DNA of 64,000 nucleotides from Pseudogymnoascus destructans (lineage: Eukaryota; Ascomycota; Leotiomycetes; Thelebolales; Thelebolaceae), in NCBI RefSeq assembly GCF_001641265.1, contig NW_020167526.1, positions 248,001 to 312,000 of the forward strand. Reading direction: 5' to 3'. Position numbers and translations under genes: made by a program. Under the pieces are notes generated by a model. It did not search any database and had not been told where the DNA came from. It worked only from the letters and a program-made list of their open reading frames with translations. Below are positions 11,373-22,044 of the stretch, piece by piece. Within the stretch, counting starts at the first letter, position 1; the number at the start of each line of letters is the position of its first letter.

Positions 11373-12247
11373 TACATATGCTAAGCGGCTCCGTTCAAAA
11401 TAGATCAGCTAGATAGACTAACTAGACAAGCAACATCCTGTCACAGGATCCTCAGTAAGCTAGTGGAGGGCCTCATTGCTACTGAGGATCACTACCCACT
11501 TTCTCCAAGTAGATAAGATGTGTGCCTAAGCTGACTTCAACAGCACTCTCTGCATTTAAGTCTCATATGATGCGGCGCAAATGATTCACTAGAGTGGCTG
11601 ACATGATAGCAATCAATATTTCAAATATTCAGCTGACACACTTCTTAGCTTACTGTGTCTGCTCTACTCTACCAGCTAAAGAAAGCTTGGCCCTATAGCT
11701 CAGCCCTTTCCTCCATAGCCTTATTATGGAATTGCCCTTCGAGCAGAAGAGATCTTCTGTGCACATGGTAATAATTAGGAGCAGATGAAGAGATTGCATG
11801 ATTTCACGCATGCTTTAGATAATAGGCTGAAGTTGGGGCTTTAATTAGGGCAGGTAGAATCCTCTGTCTAGGATTGGGGTCTGAATTTTCTGTTTTTCTA
11901 TATAAAGTGTGATGTATTCTAATAGACAGTGAGAAACTCAACTAGTTTTATTCTACTACAAGTCCTAACACACAAGAAATTAGTAAGCCATTTATCCTAT
12001 CCATGATTTTCTCACCAGCATCCTAACACTCCTTCTACAGATCCCATAAACTCCATCGAACAACTAATCATCAGTGTTTGCACCAACCACCTTATAGGTG
12101 GTTGGCGTGCATCTGGAATGTGAAATTACATCTAGCCAGCCAGATATCATTAGTATGTAGAATCTAATATAACTACTATCTAAACAACTAAGTTATAAAA
12201 CCAATTAAGTGATTAAATTATTAAATAAAATTGACGCTATTCTCACT
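11373..12247. other. AT-rich repeat-derived stretch without recognisable gene
   Basis: No convincing coding frame was found. A perfect 10-bp stem with 3-nt loop (CCAACCACCT TAT AGGTGGTTGG, 12083-12105) resembles the palindromic blocks in nearby Fot1 termini and may mark another element's end. The rest is probably decayed transposon sequence. Confidence 0.4.
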
Positions 12248-12520
12248 TTAAAACAACCCTGAATCCAAATTCTCTTCTGTCCTGTCTGTAAATATGTCCT
12301 CATCCAAACCACTAAATCTTATAAATCTAGTCTCATCATCGTCATATACCTGTGATCCCAACCACCCCATTGTTGAAATCAATTGAATATTGGCTTCTTC
12401 TATCTCTAACTCCTGTGCAATTTTTTCAGGATTAGGAATTGGATTAAGTAAATTAGGAGGCACCTCCTGCTTTGCTTTTAACAACTAGGTAACCTGCCAT
12501 TTTCTTGAAAGCTCAGCTTT

Positions 12521-12764
12521 TGTAAGGATACAGGGCACCCAGCTCACAGTAATAGCATATGGGAGTGCGAGTCGGAGGCTAAACGGATGCTATCCTATAG
12601 ATCTACTATGAAGGATACAAAAAAGATGAGGAACCCCGTTGGGTCAATCCCCTTAAGTACCTGAAACAGGTCCGACTTGGCTAACCTGCCCTAACTCTCC
12701 CCACATGACCGTAACCTGTCCGACTCAGATCCCTTCCATCACTGAGGGCGGAGGCATCCTTACA
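12521..12764 (-). repeat. Solo LTR, family A, copy 1 (244 bp)
   Basis: It starts TGTAAGGATACAGGGCACCC and ends GGCATCCTTACA. It is the short version of a family present five times in the window, here in inverted orientation. The flanks GCTTT and TCTTT match at four of five bases, consistent with an aged 5-bp target duplication. Confidence 0.75.
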
Positions 12765-13236
12765 TCTTTGCAAGCCTCAACACCACAAATATGAAGCACC
12801 TTTTTGACCTTATTCAAGGCTATTCGTGCTCTAAATTTTGACTTCTGCTCTTAAGTTTCCTTCTCCTTTTTAGCCTTGTTAGCTATTTTTTTCCCAAGCA
12901 TCTTTAGCTGTTAATGGACCGCACGTTGCTTGAACAACATTGCAGCTTTTGACCTTTGCCTTTTGCTAGTTCACAACCTTTGTAGATAGTAAATTATACT
13001 GTAGAACAGCTAACTCTCCTTGAGCAAGGACGTTTTCGGTACTGCGCACCTAAGAATCCCATTTTTGTGCTGATGGACTTGACAAAAGGTATGGTATCTT
13101 TGCCTGCTAATGCTGTAATTTGAGCTCTGAATGTACAAATTTTGTTAGAATCTGTGGAATTTGTGGTAGGTCTAGAGCGTTTTCAGACAGTGTATATACC
13201 TTCATTTTTTTCAAGGCTTCTTTAGGGTTTATTTGT

Positions 13237-13430
13237 AATGCTGACTTCTAAACGATAGAAGACACAGAGGTTTCTTGCGTAAGGTTGACTTAACAGAGGA
13301 GGCAGGGGATTAAATACAAAGGCTTTCTAAGTAACACGTTAAAGTATTGTAAAGAATACTATATTGAGTTGAGCACGAAGCTCCTATCTAAGGAAATACT
13401 ATCTACTTATATAGTGGTGTCATGCTAAAG
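13237..13430 (-). repeat. LTR-like promoter repeat (family B)
   Basis: About 195 bp are repeated near 58605-58810 and 59593-59757 in the other orientation. In sense orientation the unit has a TATA-like CTATATAAG, then ATAACGTGTTACTTA and a CCCCTGCCTCCTCTG block. That order (TATA, start region, leader) looks like LTR R-U5 sequence, but no pol gene of this family is recognisable here. It is followed at 13431-13560 by short direct repeats of GGAACTGTA. Confidence 0.5.
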
Positions 13431-14449
13431 GGAACTGTAAGGAACTGTACGAGTTCTAACAGTTCTAACAGTTCCACCCTAAGGAACTGTAGGAACTGTA
13501 GGAACTGTATGAGTTCTAACAGTTCTCACAGCTCCATCCTATAGGGTGTCGTTGGGTCCTATGGCATGACCCACTCGGCCAATAGCTCTGCCGATAGCTG
13601 TAACATTATTAGCCACATTCCAGCTTCACGAAATGCTCCTATGATTGTGCCTTTCTTAAATATTTCCTGGCAGATTTTGCCTAAGTCTCGAAAAAATGAA
13701 GCAATATTATAATTAATATCAAGATTTCACATTGCATATTGAATTGCCTTCTTGTGCCAGTGTTTGTAAGGCTGAAAAACACCAACATCAAGCAGCTGCA
13801 TAATATGTGTAAGATGTTACAGGAGCAGATATGGATGAATATTCATCACTGTTGCTCGTATGACAAACTCAGGTATTGTATGACTGATATGGCTATCCAT
13901 AAGAAGGATTTTTAATGGTTTATTAGGCCTAGCATCAGAATGTTTAATGAAATGCTCTAAATAAAGCATTGTTAGTTCGCCATTTGTATATCTAGAATCA
14001 GAGAGCAATATAAGCTCGTTGCTGCTTAGCTTTTCATGATACTAGGACTCTATATGTTGTTGTCCTTGTATAATAATCACTGGTAGAATCACTTGTCTAA
14101 TTGCATAGATTGACTCGATTATAGTAATAGACCTGCAATTTTTGGCCATTGGAACATACATCTTAGTAAGGTCAGTTCAATTATATTTCAATGATGATAA
14201 CTAATTGTACACACCTCTGTAATATATATAGGAAGTATTACCTCCTCCCCTAGCGCTACTCCAACACAAAAGCCAGTTTCGTGAAAGTTATAGATGTTTT
14301 GCAGCTAGATATCATGTTGGATATACCATGACAAATATACTGAAAACCAGTCCTCTACCGCTGAAATATCATGAGTTGTAACTCGAACTCGAGCAATCGC
14401 TTTCGTTTTAACGACTCGAAGAAGTTAGAATGGCTTTTTATAAAGCCCT

Positions 14450-14476
14450 AAACCAGCGCCTTCATGGCGCTGGTTT
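14450..14476. repeat. 11-bp stem hairpin
   Basis: AAACCAGCGCC and GGCGCTGGTTT are perfect inverted copies separated by TTCAT. It lies in decayed transposon sequence (14400-14860) and may be a foldback or terminator-like structure. No function is implied. Confidence 0.45.
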
Positions 14477-14876
14477 TGGTGGTATTTCTGCCGCCCGCAA
14501 GTGGCTAATTGCTGCAAAAACCATTGCTCTTGATGCCCCGTAACCCGCATGATACGAATCATCGACATATTTGTATATCGCCTTAATTTGTACCTTTGAG
14601 AGTATCTTATTTGTCCTCTGTGTTTAAAAATAGGAGGCGATATTAGGGCTTCGGCGGCTTTCAACTTCGCTCGTCAAGTATAGGAATTAAGCGTCTTCAA
14701 GTGGCGGTGATTGGCTTTTCGGAAGAGTTCTCGCAGAGGAATTCGAGGGCTTGGTCCATTGTGCAGGTGCATAGTTGAGAGTGGGAACGTATTTTGGGTG
14801 TAAATCTCTGACTCGGCTATGACGGGATGCAATTTCGCTTTCCGGATGCACTTCGCTTTCGCCGACCACCTGCAAG

Positions 14877-15256
14877 GTGGTCGATGAGAACACCGACGAT
14901 TACTACTATTACCTGTATTTCAGTCTCGCCTCCATCGCTCCAGCTGCGATTCTGCTCATGGCCAGCACTGTCCAAGCCTGCCTCAATTTCGGGGCCGTCA
15001 CCTCTTACGACAACGGCCAGATGGACGGCGGCACAACGGACAACGGTGTCCACACTTGCACCATCAACACAATCCCCGGGCTCCCAGGAGGCACTGCCTC
15101 TTGGTCAGCCAGCTGCATCAGTGGCTACAGTGCGACTTCACAAATAAGGGAGCTAACGTGGCCTACTGCAACCCTTCCAACTGCTTCACTTTCGCTGCGA
15201 ACTGCAATTATGACAGCGATGCCACACGTTGTAACGCCAATGTATTCGGTTGTTAA
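14877..15256 (+). pseudogene. Damaged small cysteine-rich secreted protein gene
   Basis: A hydrophobic signal-like stretch (SLASIAPAAILLMASTVQA) precedes a mature part starting CLNFGAVTSYDNGQMDGG, with further Cys in HTCTINTIPG and SASCISGY. The frame is then lost, and the expected continuation sits one frame over: NKGANVAYCNPSNCFTFAAN to a Cys-terminal stop at 15256. A single-base deletion near 15130 explains this. The 5' end is also abnormal: a TTTCAG acceptor-like site lies just before SLAS, and transposon-like sequence lies where exon 1 should be. This suggests a secreted protein of about 100 residues that lost its first exon and then its frame. The family is not recognised. Confidence 0.5.
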
Positions 15257-15816
15257 ACGGGTGTGGGAAGCAGGTGGACGCGGAGACTCATTGTCTGGTA
15301 GATTTTCTACCTTCGACTATATCTAGAACCAGTGTTCGGCGGGTACCACTTGGGGTATATACCCGGAGCTTCGCGGGTAGAGTAGGTAGGTAGGTAGGAT
15401 GTCACAGGTAGGTATGGGTATATATCCGGGTAGATGAGGCTCTGCTATAAAATTATTGTGCAGAAAAGTAGAAATGAGGCTAATAATAACTATGATAATG
15501 GGTCGTGAGAATCTGTTTATGATAATGTACTATACTGTCGCAACCTCTATTCCTCCCACTCATCTCCATCGCCCTTGCTGTCGTCACCTTCTAGAAGTGC
15601 ACCCTAATCCCGTAGGCAGAGTAAATATCTCACAGTTGAAGGCGACAGCCGGTTCCGCTTCTTAAGTTATTATATCGCTGCCATTACTAAATACCCGCTG
15701 ATGCAGCAGATGTAGCTGGAATTTGTTGGAGGAAGGACGATATTACGACCGCGCGCAAATCGTGCGGTGTTTGGTGACCAGGCCTTCGGGCTTTTGCGCA
15801 ACGGGCAACAGTAGAC
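15257..15816. other. Non-coding interval before Fot1 copy 1
   Basis: No gene is recognised. It holds GGTAG-rich short repeats (about 15340-15440, for example four GGTA units in a row) and ends at the TA target of the intact Fot1/pogo element. Confidence 0.4.
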
Positions 15817-15818
15817 TA

Positions 15819-17809
15819 CTCGGTGTTCCACCCACTCGCTTCGCTCGTAGGTGGCGACAGCAAGTTGTGCGTGCGACAGCAAGATGTGCGACACATAAAA
15901 CGAAGAAAAAGACGCCTTATATATCAACTATATAACTATATAATTAAAACATAAAATCAATAGAACTACTATCACTATCGCTACTGCCACTATTGCTACT
16001 ATCACTTTGATCCTTACTATACCGTAAAATGATCACTTTTGATTTCAACCCTTCCTTCTTCCGCTCTGCTACCCGCTTCCTCTCAACCTTACGCTCTTCA
16101 ATTTCGATTTTACGTGCTTGCGCTTGTAGCTGCTTTACTACTTGGTCCGATTCCCTTGCTGCTCTTGCGTCTGCTTTTGCTTGCAACTTTGCTTTCTTCT
16201 CTTCCCGCATTTTCCGTGCATCTGATGCATATAACTGCCCTCCTTTCTGTAGTGATTTCCGTGCCCTTGCCTTTGCTGCCTTCTGCTCTACTGCACGTAG
16301 AGTCATAATATCTAGCTCGGTCTTATAGAGCTCTGCCCGGTGTAGAACAACTGTAGTTCCACGTGCAAATGATTGAAACCCTTCTCTTGAAGGCGATGAG
16401 AAAGCTTCCTCTGCTCTCTTCTGCCAATGTTCAACCGCTTGCACACTTTGCATAGTTGTTTTCGGTGTTGAGATAATATTATATGAAGCAAATGGCTCAT
16501 AATCAGGTGTTTGATTCCGAGTCTCTTGTATCTTGTCAATTACAAGTGGAGGATTATATGGATATAGTCCTGTATTTCTCCAACCAGATTGAATTGTACG
16601 GACAGTTAGAGATTGCCGTCGGATTTGCGGGAGGTCTGAAAGGAACGTACGTAGCTTATACTCATAGTCGTAGCTACGTACTGCTTGATCAAGTGCCTTT
16701 TGATGAAAGTGTTTGCACTGCTTAAAAACCGCTACATCAAGAGGTTGTAATAGATGTGTTGTATGAGCAGGAAGGCAGCAAATAACAATGTTATGCTCTT
16801 CTGCTAATGTAAGAAAGCGCTCTGTTTTATGAGAGTCATGGCCGTCAAGTAATAAGAGGCGAGTATCATCTGGTGCCATATGCTCTGCAGATAGTTGGAT
16901 AAAATGCATAAGGTATTGGATTGCAATGTCGTCGTTTGAATACCCGCTCTCATTTACAATAATGAGAGCATTTGGCTCAAGGTCATCATTGTACCATGAA
17001 TCCATATGAAGTTTGCCAGGGATAATGATAGCTTCTGCAAGTGCAGCACCACTTGCATTTACTGCCTCAATTACAGTAACAGAGAGCCGATTCTCAGGAT
17101 TATCAACAGTCCACTGCTTTACACCGATTGGTACAATAACAGCCGTAGACTTATAACACCCAATCATATAGCCTGTCTCATCAACATTCCATAAATTATA
17201 TGGCTTAATGTTATGTTTTGTAATAAGGGCGTTATATGTGAGAAAGAATTCCTCAAACACCTCTTTCTTTTGTGCTTGCTTCCGATGTGTATTTAACGTC
17301 TTCGTGTGAATTGTATGAAATTCGGGGTGTGCTTTTAGAAAGCGTTGTAGCCACCGTTGTGATGGTATCGTACGATTAGGTCGTAAGTCTGCAACTGCCC
17401 GTAGTATCATAGATCGGTTGGCAGGGACCCCGCGCTCAAGTTGGTCGTATATGAATTGACAGACCGCGGTCTCTTGCGATTGAGATAAGACTCGATTGCT
17501 ACCTCCGTGGGGTAATTGAGGAGACGTAGTACTCGTAATACGACATCGGAGTGTCTCACGGTTGACATTGAATTTATTTGCAACCCAAGCAATTGTATAT
17601 GTACTTGGTTGTTTTAAGAAGAACTGTTGGGCCTCATTAAGGTGAGCAATCATAGTAGGATCGTTATTTTGAGGCATTGTAGATACTACGTTATGAAGAA
17701 TACTATTATTTTTTCTATATATCAAAATAGCGGTGTACGCACATCTTGCTGTCGCACGCACAACTTGCTGTCGCCACCTACGAGCGAAGCGAGTGGGTGG
17801 AACACCGAG
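15819..17809 (-). mobile_element. Complete Fot1/pogo element, copy 1 (1,991 bp)
   Basis: Perfect terminal inverted repeats of about 73 bp begin CTCGGTGTTCCACCCACTCG, contain the internal palindrome around CTCGCTTCGCTCGTAGGTGG, and carry tandem subterminal GCGACAGCAAG units. TA is duplicated at 15817-15818 and 17810-17811. The transposase is on the minus strand. The element has exactly the same length as copy 2 (23545-25535), in the same orientation. Confidence 0.95.
15944..17677 (-). CDS. Fot1/pogo transposase (DDE_1 superfamily), intact, copy 1
   Basis: The nuclear cut-and-paste transposase is 577 residues long from ATG 17677 (MPQNNDPTMIAHLNEAQQFF). The N-terminal helix-turn-helix includes TYTIAWVANKFNVNRETLR, and the CENP-B-type second DNA-binding domain includes RGVPANRSMILRAVADLRPN and RWLQRFLKAHPEFH. 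Catalytic acidic motifs are YNLWNVDETGYMIG, RLLLLDGHDSHKTERF and HTTHLLQPLDVAVFK, giving a D-D-D set. The C-terminus is a charged, coiled-coil-like stretch (KMREEKKAKLQAKADARAAR) ending in a Ser/Asp-rich tail. The frame can be extended upstream through the terminal repeat to 17761, but only from a GTG, so the ATG was chosen. The usual family length supports an intact gene. It differs from copy 2 by His versus Arg at the twelfth residue. Confidence 0.95.
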   Translation of the reverse strand: MPQNNDPTMIAHLNEAQQFFLKQPSTYTIAWVANKFNVNRETLRCRITSTTSPQLPHGGSNRVLSQSQETAVCQFIYDQLERGVPANRSMILRAVADLRPNRTIPSQRWLQRFLKAHPEFHTIHTKTLNTHRKQAQKKEVFEEFFLTYNALITKHNIKPYNLWNVDETGYMIGCYKSTAVIVPIGVKQWTVDNPENRLSVTVIEAVNASGAALAEAIIIPGKLHMDSWYNDDLEPNALIIVNESGYSNDDIAIQYLMHFIQLSAEHMAPDDTRLLLLDGHDSHKTERFLTLAEEHNIVICCLPAHTTHLLQPLDVAVFKQCKHFHQKALDQAVRSYDYEYKLRTFLSDLPQIRRQSLTVRTIQSGWRNTGLYPYNPPLVIDKIQETRNQTPDYEPFASYNIISTPKTTMQSVQAVEHWQKRAEEAFSSPSREGFQSFARGTTVVLHRAELYKTELDIMTLRAVEQKAAKARARKSLQKGGQLYASDARKMREEKKAKLQAKADARAARESDQVVKQLQAQARKIEIEERKVERKRVAERKKEGLKSKVIILRYSKDQSDSSNSGSSDSDSSSIDFMF

Positions 17810-17811
17810 TA

Positions 17812-18200
17812 CAGTATATAGAATGAATTGAATTGAATTGCTACACTACCTACGGAGCCTACGTATTATTTATGTTATTCGGAGGGCCTACCCAAACTCC
17901 CTGAGTAACAGATGGGTTTGCCTGAAACCCAATGCGCCGGAGTTCCGAGGCAATTTGCTCACGCCAAGCGCCAATTGGGCAGCCTGACGATAACACTGGG
18001 AAAAGCTGCCATTCTAGGGCCCAAATGCCACCATATCCCAGTGTATCCAGTAGTTGAAACAGTTGGTTCTTGGCAGTTTTAAGAGCCCAAACCAACTGCC
18101 AAGAACTGCGTAATCCTAAAACCAACTGTTTCAATATATTGCAGAACTGTACGGTATAACCAACTGTATAACTGCCTAACTGCAGTTTACTAACACGTAA
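17812..18200. other. 3' part of hAT element 1 with subterminal repeats
   Basis: Repeated AACTGCCAAGAACTGC and CCAACTGT motifs occur here and again at about 20.41-20.57 kb in inverse orientation. They look like subterminal binding repeats of the hAT element whose transposase lies between. CAGTAGTT near 18050 and its inverse near 20567 could be the tips, but the flanks show no 8-bp duplication. Confidence 0.4.
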
Positions 18201-20319
18201 CTATTCCTCCTTTTCCTCTACCCATGCAATACTACTTCCTCCAAGCCAAGATTTGAGACACTCAATAGCCTGTATACTCTCAATACCTAGCTGATTCCTA
18301 CAGTCTGTAATGGTGATTTTAGCGCCTGAAAATAACTGTTCCGGCTCTGCAGACATTGCAGGAATAGACAATATATCAAGTGCCATTATTGAGAGAGCTG
18401 GATAGCTGTTACGCTGTGTTGTTTCTAGCCACCAAGATCTTGCATCTGTTACTTCGGGCAATACTGCAGCCTGTAGATACTTTGTATATTCATCAATATC
18501 AAGTTGTGACCGTTGTTTCTTCTTCTGCCATTCCTGAAAAGCGTTATGTACTGTAGAAGCTGTCTCGGTAGCTGGTGTAGGGACTGTGATTGCTGTAGAC
18601 TTATACTCTCTATCCCAAAAGAGCTGTACCTTTGCTTTTGCATCGGTAATCCATTCAATTGGCCAGTTATCCTCCATATATTGCCACTTATTTTGCGGAC
18701 ATAGTACTAAAGCTGCAATATAAACAGGAGATCTGTCTGTCAAGCTGTAGTATTTGTCCAACTTTGCCCATCCAGAATTGCAACATGGGCTCATGAATGC
18801 GTCCTCTGCATATAAGGTCTTGCCCTGCTCAAATTGCTCAAGCAAATAGTCCATTGTTGGTAATACTCTTTCAATTGTAGCACCCCGAGACTCTGTAGAG
18901 AGTGTGGCATCATAGAAGCACAATAAGAAATTCTCAATCTTTTGTAAGTTCCGCCAGTCTTCTGCAGACAAGATATCAGCAGTATTCTCCTGATACTGTG
19001 CACAGTATACGTCAATTGCAGCCCGTAAAGTTGTTGCAGTCTGTAACATCCTATACCAAGAGTTCCACCGAGTTGCATTATCCCGTAAGAGGTTATGACC
19101 TTGACTTAGCGTACGAAAGGTAGCCATTCGCTGTGCACTTCGTTGTATGTGGACTACAATATTATGAAGCTTGCCAAGTGGGCCTTTTGTCCTCCAGTGT
19201 TGCATTTCTGTTTCTGTAGGAGTAGCTAACGTATTTGTATTATTATAGTCTGCAAGAGCTTCATCACTTGAGTGGAATAAAAATGCTTGAGCTGCCAAGT
19301 TGATGATATGGCCGTTGCAGCGAAGGCGGTGATGTTCTGCATTATAGACAATTTGATACTGATTAAATAGAACTATTTATAAATTAGTTAAGTTAGTTAT
19401 ATATATTATAACCTATAAATTGCTTATACATACATGTAGACAATGCTTCTATCATTGTATCGTTATTGCTTGCGTTATCCATCATGAAATAACCAACCTT
19501 TGAAGCAATTCTGTAGTCATTGATAACCCCCATAATACTTTCAGCTTGGTTCTGGCCTGTATGTTGTCCGTCAAGCTCTTGTAAAGCAAGTACCGAGTGC
19601 TGCAAGTCTCCATTTTCTGCAATATAGTGACCAATGATACCAATAATTGCAAGAGAGTTTGGAGAGGTCCATAGATCAACTGTAAAATGGACTTTTAAAA
19701 GTGCTGATTGTACCATTTGCTGTATACGGAGTTTCTCTGTATTATATGTTCGAATAGTCCATAGTTGGATAGTTGTTGTTGAGTGTGGAAGCCAGTTATT
19801 AACTTCAGGATTTAGATACTGTAACAAAGACCGGAATTCCTCTCTTGAAGCCATGCGAAAGCTAACTCCACAGCTTACAATCCATCAGACATATAAGTGT
19901 TCAAGTACTGCAGGATCTAGTGTCTGAGTATCGACTGTAGAAAGGCAACGGCGTTTATGGTTTTGACTTCGTTGAAATGCTTCGCTGATATTGGATTGCC
20001 GAGAGAGTGTCTTGATAGCTTGTACAGAAGTAATGGCAATTGCATGAGTATCTAATAGATGCGTAGTTACAACTGCAGTACCAGAAGTCTCTTGATACTC
20101 CTTTCGGCAGTACTTACAATGCCAAACAGCCTTTCCATGTCGATTAAAATAGGCTGTATCACGGTGCTCAGGTGTAGGGTCCCAGATTTTTGATGTTCGT
20201 GGACGTTTTCAGCTTGTAAGAGACAGAGAGGATTGTGTAGGTGCGTCGCTTTGAGTATCAAATGTTTCAAACTGAGCAGTGTCAAAATCTACCAATAGAC
20301 TAGACTGTGGTGATGCCAT
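18201..20319 (-). pseudogene. hAT-family transposase, degenerate (element 1)
   Basis: The ATG at 20319 begins MASPQSSLLVDFDTAQFETF. A BED-type zinc finger (WHCKYCRKEYQETSG with a following H-x-H) lies near 20.1 kb. The RNase-H-like core (VHFTVDLWTSPNSLAIIGII, then VGYFMMDNASNND) lies at 19.4-19.85 kb. A probable intron (about 19393-19305) joins to the HIINLA motif and the C-terminal dimerisation domain (LDILSIPAMSAEPEQLFSGA), with stop at 18201. Two in-frame TGA codons near 19.88 and 20.21 kb sit at positions most simply read as former CGA arginines. One exon of 365 residues is still open, so decay is modest, but the full protein cannot be made. Confidence 0.8.
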
Positions 20320-20689
20320 TATTGCCAAAGAATGAAGCTATAGATCACGAAGATGCAGAGTTTTCACTATATGGTACTCATATATTAGGCTGATAAAATT
20401 TCCACATTAGGCAATTCAAACTGCAGTTCAAACTGCAGTTTGAACTGCCAAGAACCAACTACAGACTGTACGGCATAATCTTTAAACCAACTGCCAAGAA
20501 CTGCATAATGCGAAAACCAACTGTTTAACTGCATAACAAACCGACTAACTGACTAACTACTGGACACACTGCATATCCCATAGTGGACGTCCTCTTTCCC
20601 TCAACAGAATTGCAAGATGGTCTCTTGCAATTTGTGCAACAATAGATACATATACTGCTTTAATAACCAGTATTTAAGAATGTCTATCT

Positions 20690-21070
20690 ACTGGCCTGGC
20701 CGTGGCTCAAGTACCCACCGCTTCCACTTAGGTTCTTGAAATGAGATTCCTTACGCAGCATATAAATCATCGCCGGAATTAGTCTCATGCACTGCTGCAT
20801 TAGCTAATTCTGTCTGCTGCTCAATTCTCTCAGTGCCAAGATGATATTAACAGGTCTTATACTACATAAAGACATCTTGAAAGTGTGCTCTTACTCGGTT
20901 TCTTTTACTTGCCTTGCCACTACTTGGCCACAAGCTTGTACAGACCTCAAGATTCATTCTTAGATCATAAATTGTAGCTACACTTAAGTGGCTATACTGC
21001 TGGTTTGTTGTAAGAGTATAATACTCATTTAGCTTGTAAAGTGCTACTCGAGTACAGTGTATCACCTCGG
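20690..21070 (-). pseudogene. C-terminal scrap of another hAT transposase
   Basis: The minus strand reads ALYKLNEYYTLTTNQQYSHL, the LxKLNxYY-type motif found before the hAT dimerisation domain. It is followed in the same direction by the decayed EPKWKRWVLEPRPGQ region with stops. Only this piece survives; it belongs to a different subfamily from the intact-core element just to the left. Confidence 0.6.
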
Positions 21071-22044
21071 TGCTACACTGTAACAGCGGTCTTCCTAATC
21101 AGGCAATTTTGATGCTGGGGTTGGTCAGGGGTCTACTTCCTATTACGGCTAATACAGGTGGGGCTGCTATATTTTGCTACAGTGTTACAGCACTTCTGAA
21201 GTGGCCTAATGGAGTTGAACGCACGGCTTGTCTTGTAATAAATCGTCAATCATTAAACCATCCTCTGATTTTTCAATATTTTATGTTTCCAAATTAGAAA
21301 AATAGAGTTGAATCAAAAAATACACTCTCTTCAAATGGATAGTGACATACGCTCTATATCCAATATTCTTACATATCTCTGGCTTTCCAACTATATTTAT
21401 TGAGGTGTATCCATTCGATAGCCAAGATCAGGGGTGTGTTTTGGTGGCGTTACGGAGGTGCTTGAAGAGGGATCTAGTTTACCCTGCCAAGAATGCTTGG
21501 CGTCGACGGATTGAGGTCCTCAACATCACGACGGAAATATTTTAGCAATTTCAAGCAGCCCTTTGGCGGAGGAGAAATAGTAGCACGCATAAATTACGGT
21601 ATAATAAACTACTTCAACGGTGAGAGGCGAACTCTTGGGTGCTATTCTTGAGGACTTCACGGACGCGTCATATTTCCTTTGCCTTTGGCCCCGTTTCACA
21701 CTGTTTCCGTGATTATGGATAGGGAAGCTCTGTCTGTATCACGTCACGGATGGGGAAGCTCTGTCTGTATCACGTCACGGATGGGGAAGCTCTGTCTGTA
21801 TCACGGGCGAGTTTCGACATTGCCGCCGTTTCGTAAATGGGGTCTCCACCATCATACTCCCTTTGTTTGATTTACCGCTCTATAGAAATAATGAGACTTC
21901 CCTCGATAGAGCGTACTTTTGTCTTCATCCCATCTCTTTCCTACCTCGTTTTTTTAACTCAAAGCTGGCTGGTCTAGTTATTCGATTCTTCTGTATCCAT
22001 TTAATTATCATTTATTCTCGCAGCCGAGGCGACATCTCGGTGTC
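21071..22044. other. Intergenic stretch upstream of the secreted hydrolase-like gene
   Basis: No gene is recognised. It contains a three-unit 31-bp tandem repeat (listed separately) and the presumed promoter of the gene starting at 22045. The left part has CACTGTAAC / GTGTTACAG inverted motifs about 100 bp apart, possibly a small foldback element. Confidence 0.4.
21716..21807 (+). repeat. Tandem repeat, 31-bp unit, about 2.9 copies
   Basis: The unit GGGGAAGCTCTGTCTGTATC plus ACGTCACGGAT is repeated with one early mismatch (AGGGAAG in the first copy). CGTCACG inside each unit resembles a CRE/ATF-type binding site. It lies about 240-330 bp upstream of the start codon at 22045. Confidence 0.8.

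Larger units (their letters stand above)
12248..14400 (-). pseudogene. Second Fot1/pogo transposase relic, interrupted by retroelement pieces
   Basis: Minus-strand fragments include an acidic C-terminal tail (IAQELEIEEANIQLISTMGW, 12248-12484), a catalytic segment with LKILLMDSHISHTIPEFVIR (13817-14008) that corresponds to the LLLLDGHDSHK motif of the intact copy, and a decayed first motif NFHETGFCVG (about 14.25 kb), where His replaces the catalytic Asp. Stops and frameshifts are frequent. A solo LTR (12521-12764) and an LTR-like repeat (13237-13430) lie inside. The element is inactive. Confidence 0.65.

Noticed and set aside
14827..15147. Alternative long open frames overlapping the cysteine-rich secreted-protein remnant
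   Set aside because: They lack a signal peptide and Cys pattern and are out of frame with the conserved-looking segments; they are shadows.
17678..17761. N-terminal extensions of the two Fot1 transposases through the TIR (up to 28 and 67 residues)
   Set aside because: The extended frames begin with GTG or other non-ATG codons inside the terminal repeat, and the ATG at MPQNN gives a normal family start.
18050..20570. Defined tips for hAT element 1
   Set aside because: CAGTAGTT-like inverted ends and shared subterminal repeats are present, but no 8-bp target duplication was found, so borders were not fixed.
21716..21807. Possible CRISPR-like array (also 38020-38067)
   Set aside because: Units are head-to-tail without spacers, and the genome is clearly eukaryotic. 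They are simple tandem repeats.
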